Shown here piece after piece: positions 59,177 through 64,000 of a stretch of DNA of 64,000 nt (positions within the stretch are counted from its first letter, which is position 1; each line of letters starts with the position of its first letter). The DNA is taken from contig JADFUC010001925.1 of assembly GCA_019722365.1 (NCBI GenBank), forward strand, positions 2,914,001-2,978,000, in the 5' to 3' direction. Source of the DNA: Lithospermum erythrorhizon (Eukaryota > Streptophyta > Magnoliopsida > Boraginales > Boraginaceae). Made by a program: the position numbers and the translations under genes. The notes beneath the pieces were generated by a model. The model worked only from the letters and a program-made list of their open reading frames with translations, searched no databases and was not told where the DNA came from.

Positions 59177-60476
59177 TCACTTATTAAAGGAAATGCCTTC
59201 AAATGGCCTAGTTGTGGGGATAGGTCCACACAGATTGTTATTGGAGAGATCCCTGCAGATTGAATTCATAGAATAATTATTTACAAGAAGTCATGAATAT
59301 AAACAAACCTATTGAATGCATAAAAAAACACTTACACTACTTTCAGGGAAGGAAGTGCAGAAATTTCCTTTGGAACAGGCCCTGATAGTTTATTGTCATT
59401 CAGAAGCCTGCAAGAAAAAAAGCAAGATTGCTTCACATCAAGCACGTTAACATTGGAATTCCGATGGGATCTAGTGCATTAATGCCGGTATTATGTTCTT
59501 TGTTATAATGTTAATGCTTGATTATTGTCAGCCTCTTTATGCTTATACTTCCTTGCAATATATATGATTATATATATATTAGGCTTTTTAACATCTTCAT
59601 GTCAATGAAAAGAATAAAGTGCCATTTAGTTGTTTTGTATCTTTTTTGGCCAGAAAACATTGCTTTTGTTCTCGCCACCGATAAAAATCGCTTTGTGAAT
59701 GCTTTGAGAGTTTGAAAGCCAACGGGTTGGGTTATAAAAGCAGAGCCGATTAATTGGTACATTTGACATCGATTTGTCAGGAATACGATGTCAATGATCA
59801 CGAGATCAGGCTTGACAACAATCTTATCGTCCAATAATCTAAATCATTACTTGTCATGGTAAAATAAGTAAACATATAAATTTAAAAATCAATTTAATTT
59901 AATAGACTAATTACAAACATTCACTGGGGAATTTTGTTGTAAAAGAAAAAAAAAGATTTATGACTTTAAATGTTGCTTACATCGAATAGAGGCGAACAAT
60001 TAATTTGCTATAACATATTGAAAAAAAAAATTAATGAGCATATAGGTATGAGCATACAAGAGTGAGGGTACTAGCGTAGCTTCTATTAGTTTTGCGGTAT
60101 GTGAGTCAGGCTTTGTGAATAAAAATATTGTCTGATGCATTATAGTGAAGATTCCGTCCCCCAATCTAAATGGACCATTAAGTTGGTAACATTTATAATT
60201 TTATTTAATCATTTCAATTGAACTTAAACTATAGTTTTTGGGACATATGGAGCAATGGACATAGACTTACACTCTTGTAACAAAGTTGTCAGCATCACAT
60301 GTGACGTGGAACCAAGTACAAGGATCAACAAGAGTTGTGTCCCAGCTTGCTAACACGTTGTTAGGGTCCTTAAGGACATTCTTAAATGCGTTAAGAGCAT
60401 CGCTTTCGGAATTAGCTTTAGCAAATGGTGATAATATTGCTAAAATCAACAAAACAATGCAACCGAAAGCACCCAT
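59177..60476 (-). CDS. Miniature LRP1/SERK-like LRR protein, internally deleted
   Basis: Three exons on the minus strand: 60271-60476, 59336-59407, 59177-59252; 117 residues. Exon 1 gives a signal peptide ('[20 protein letters not shown]'), then the LRR N-cap '[20 protein letters not shown]' and '[16 protein letters not shown]'. Exon 2 is a standard 72-nt LRR exon ('[20 protein letters not shown]'). Exon 3 gives '[18 protein letters not shown]' and stops early. The closest family is the plant secreted LRR protein 1 (LRP1, Arabidopsis At5g21090), about 215 residues with five LRRs. Here about three LRR exons and the last 25 or so residues are missing. All introns are phase 2, so skipping exons keeps the frame. 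It could be a small apoplastic protein or a decaying copy. Confidence 0.65.
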
Positions 60477-60580
60477 GATTAAATTAAATGGTTGACAGCG
60501 AAAATTATGTGGAATTTTGGGTTTTGATTTGGTAGTAAGAGGAGGGAATGGTTTGTTGGAGGCCCGGTACTATAGTGCAC

Positions 60581-60588
60581 TATTTATA
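60581..60588 (-). promoter_or_regulatory. TATA box of the miniature LRR gene
   Basis: TATAAATA on the minus strand, 105 nt upstream of the start codon; the leader would be about 75 nt. A recognisable promoter in the usual place argues that the locus was at least recently a gene. Confidence 0.5.
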
Positions 60589-61339
60589 GTGTCTTCAAGA
60601 ATCTCACTTGTTTTTCCGTTTTTTATTTTGCTTTTATTGCATGATTTCTTTCCATCTTACATTCTTACGATTGGCTTTGGTCAATTGAGGAAATAGAATT
60701 AACAAATGCGATTTACAATAAATGTTTTTTTGATAATTAAAGGAGGAAGCATTATTACATAATATCATCTAAATAATGTTCGGAATCAAGAAGTTATGAC
60801 ATTGTAAACAAAAGAGATTCTAGATTTATTACAATAGCTATTGTTGAAAATATTATCAATAAATCTAATATCTGATCGCCTCCATATAAGGGTAGTCTTA
60901 TTTAGCCGATACCGTTCAATAAATGGGCTCCACCCTTTTCCTATAATAAATTCCTATGTTTTAATTAATGTTTTTGTTAACTGGATTTTGAATAATTTTT
61001 AAAATATATTATGAAATTGAAAGAAAATGATGTTATTAGAAAAAAAAAATTAATTGTATCAATTTATATTTTTAGAATAAGAAATAGAAATAAATTAAAG
61101 TCAAATATTTATTTCAAAATGAAAACACCAATTTAATTGAATTGAGTACTCCATAATTCGTTGTCAATTCAAAATACATGCTCATCTATCTATATGCTCC
61201 ATAATTCGTTGTCAATTCAAAATACATAATTCATGTTAAAAAAACATCTTTACTTATTACTTTAATTTTAAGAACATTTGAATTTGTCATTTATAATGTC
61301 CGATAATCCTTTAGTGGTTATCTATTTATATGTTCAAAT

Positions 61340-61540
61340 CCAGTTTCTAAAATACATAATAAATCTAATTTACTTTTTCGTAATAATTCGATTGTTTATA
61401 ATTTTTAATATAACTTTTCTGATTCTAATGTAATTTGCACATTTTAATATAGGTTTTTACAATTCCAATGTAGCTTTTCATAATTACTTAATAATATATT
61501 TTTAATCTAAATAATTATCTATTTTGAAACGGAGGAAGTA
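61340..61540. mobile_element. MITE, family copy 2
   Basis: Same family and orientation as 51809-52021: 'CAGTTTCTAAAATACATAAT' at the left, 'GATTGTTTATAATTTTTAAT', and 'TATTTTGAAACGGAGGAAGT' at the right end. About 200 bp, no coding potential. Confidence 0.6.
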
Positions 61541-62229
61541 TGGTATATATTCTAAAAATGTCACTATATATACATTTTTAATTCGCTTGTTGTGTGAATA
61601 GAGAGAAACCAACGGGGTTTTTTTTTTTGAAAGAAATATATGATGCAACAAATTAATGGTGTTGATTTGAACTTGATTCTTGCAATCATATTAATCATTA
61701 TTATTAAATGTCAATAATTTAATTTTAAATCTCAAAGTCAATTATTAATTTGAAGGGTAGAGAAGGTATTTAGAAAATTATTATTCTGAAAATATAAAAA
61801 TAGATTTGATCATAATTAATTAAAATATTTTTTGATAAAACTCTTAATAAATTAATTTTTATTTTTATGATCAAGTAAATTAGTCAAAAGGGAGGGAATA
61901 ATAATTTGCTCCTAATAGAATTCGAGCATACATCACATGACAACGATTAACACGGAGGAGAAATGGTATTTGCCCCTTTTATTTCAATTGTGTCTGTTTA
62001 TAGCAAGCAATTACATTTAGTGCTTAAAGCTACTGACAATCAAAATCTTTTTACATTAACCTTACAAACAAGCCCAATTTGCTCTTAACAAAACAATAGA
62101 ATTGATTTCGTCCTTACATGTATTGGCCCAATTAAGTTCGTGCTGCTTAAGAAAATAAACATCTTAGAGATTTATTCGTTTGTTTGCTAAAAAGCATGTC
62201 ATTAGATTGTTTGTTTTCATATAACATTC

Positions 62230-62520
62230 TTATAAAAATGAATTAAATAATTTAATATTAGAAAATGCAAATTAATTACATAAGAATGAATTTGCAAATT
62301 AATTACATAAAAATGAATTAAATAATTAATTACATAAGTAAGAATGCATTAAATAATTAATTAAATAAAGAAAATAAATTAAATAAATTAATTATATAAG
62401 TATGCATTAAATTGTAATTACAAAAATAAAATAAATAATTAATTACATAACAATGAATTAAATAATTAATTACATAAGAATAAATTAAATAGTAATTACA
62501 TAAGAATGAATTAAATAATG
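62230..62520. repeat. AT-rich minisatellite, unit about 27 bp
   Basis: Irregular repeats of 'AATTACATAAGAATGAATTA' + 'AATAATT', about ten copies with internal deletions. Confidence 0.85.
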
Positions 62521-64000
62521 ATGAGAATGGCTAAAATGCGTTGCTTTCAGTCAACGATATCTACAGCGTGGCGTGGATTCCCATCTGCCCGGTAATGTCG
62601 TTGAATAAGTTAATTAACCACCATGTTGAATTTACTTAAGAAATTACAAAACATACAAGTCCATTTTACTTGTCTATTGATGCTATGGAGGGATAAAGAT
62701 GACCGTCGATCGTATTAGTACAATTAAAAATTTGTCAAATTAGTACTTATCTGATATGTAGCAGTGATTGATAATTTTAAGAGAGATAAGATCTTACCCG
62801 ATATAAGGCTGAATTATAAAGTAAAATACAAGCCAAAGTCTTTCTGTTACGATTACTTTTTGATCGAATGGGCTGGAAGACAAGTTGATGATCCTGCTGA
62901 CGTCGAGTAAATTCGTCGCTTTCTCAGCGGTTTAACCTTGACTTTCTTTGATTTCTTTTTAAGTCAGAACCGAATTAAGATTACTAAATTCCTCGCTTAA
63001 TTGATGCTTTACTAATTTTCATTAATCAACGATACAGTGTATGGATTAGAGGATTATAAAAATTCAAATTATTGTTCTAAGCGATTTGATTCTTGTACGG
63101 CTTGATTTATTACAACGATAAAGAGAGAAAGTAAGCGAAATTCATTTCATGTTACTTACTTTGACTAACAGTAATTTCCTTGTTTATAAAAGAGAAAGAG
63201 CAAAAATAGGAAATTTCGCGAGAAACAACCATAGCTAATTTGCTTGTTTCACTTTCGCGTGCTACGTAATTAGCTTCTTTTAGCTACCCACAGCGCCTAT
63301 TTTGTTAATTTTTGTTGTTAATATTTCTTAAGGTATTGTTAATCTTTCTCAAATTATTAAATTATTAATATTTTGTTATTAATATTTGTTAAATTGAAAT
63401 TATATGTTAAATGTTTGTTAATTAGATTATTATAATCTTGGCGAATTGATCTCTCTGTGATTGTTAGTCTTGTGAATTAAGTCATGGTTGTTAGTAAACA
63501 ACTTGAATTGAACGTGATTATTGTTAAACAAGCGAATTAGAGAAATGATTATTAGACAACAACACATTGGAGGTTGGATTTATGAAATTATGTATTAATT
63601 GTCAAATTATTGTTAATTCCAAAATTGATTTTTGAAATTAATTTATTAATTGATTATGCTAAATATTTGAAATTATTATGTTAATAAACATTTTTCATGT
63701 TGAATTAAGATTATGTCTTAAATATTGAAATTGAGATTATGTGTATTGGAATAGTTAAATTGTCAAATTGTTATTCAATATTTCTCTAATTTGTTGTTAA
63801 TATTTCTCAAATTATGACAAATTTCATTTCTAATTGTTTTCTCCAGAATTGTAGACAAATATTCGTTTATTACTCCATCGTGCTCTATCATTTTTTTGTT
63901 TCGTTTGAATCAATCAGGTCACAACAGTAGTATACCAAGGCTTAATGTTTATTGTGAAAGTATCATGATTCGAGTGAGTGTATAATTACGTATTTAATGT

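Larger units (their letters stand above)
60600..64000. other. Gene-free, AT-rich right end
   Basis: No exon of a known family. Contains a MITE copy (61340-61540), an AT-rich minisatellite (62230-62520) and another low-complexity stretch of 'TTGTTAATATTTCTCAAATT' variants at 63.3-63.83 kb. Confidence 0.55.

Noticed and set aside
1..64000. CRISPR arrays, operons, phage or bacterial systems
   Set aside because: Spliced plant genes and plant transposons throughout; the tandem repeats lack the regular repeat-spacer pattern.

Overview
This is nuclear DNA from a eudicot plant. The DNA is AT-rich, genes have many GT-AG introns, and the intergenic DNA is full of MITEs, SINE pieces, LTR-like debris and low-complexity AT repeats. 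The proteins belong to plant-only or plant-typical families. The subfamily II (PMA4-like) H+-ATPase and the many 'TACTCCGTA/GGGAGTA' MITE ends would fit an asterid or Caryophyllales genome, but I cannot name the species.

Layout. (1) 1-12.7 kb is gene-dense: the 3' nine exons of a SET-domain lysine methyltransferase (+), a small tail-anchored syntaxin-6-N-like protein (+), and an intronless glutaredoxin-like protein (-) that converges on it. The order SET gene then syntaxin-like gene matches what I recall of neighbouring Arabidopsis genes (At2g18850/At2g18860), and an H+-ATPase (AHA1, At2g18960) lies in the same Arabidopsis neighbourhood, so this looks like an old syntenic block. (2) 12.7-34.6 kb is a 22-kb gene desert made of transposon remains: GC-rich islands with palindromes, a long-TIR element, a nest of LTR-like repeats (20.6-27.9 kb), MITEs, microsatellites and a 1.4-kb foldback element. 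(3) 34.66-43.6 kb is a complete 16-exon plasma-membrane H+-ATPase gene with TATA box, two short upstream ORFs and a 4.3-kb first intron. (4) 47.0-49.9 kb holds the first four coding exons of an ELMO/CED-12 gene whose core domain exons are absent from the window. (5) 54.5-58.6 kb is a gene for a large acidic plant protein with two N-terminal membrane segments; its last exon carries two compensating frameshifts. (6) 59.2-60.6 kb (-) is a miniature LRP1/SERK-type LRR gene that has lost its middle LRR exons and its C-terminus. (7) 60.6-64 kb is repeat-rich and has no gene that I can support.

The genes do not form one pathway. The most unusual objects are the truncated ELMO gene with a private tandem repeat in intron 1, the in-phase 'shrunken' LRR gene, the foldback element about 225 bp upstream of the H+-ATPase TATA box, and a near-perfect hairpin in the syntaxin-like gene. 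I found no convincing wholly new system. Exon boundaries were set by hand from GT-AG sites, reading-frame phase and family similarity held in memory.
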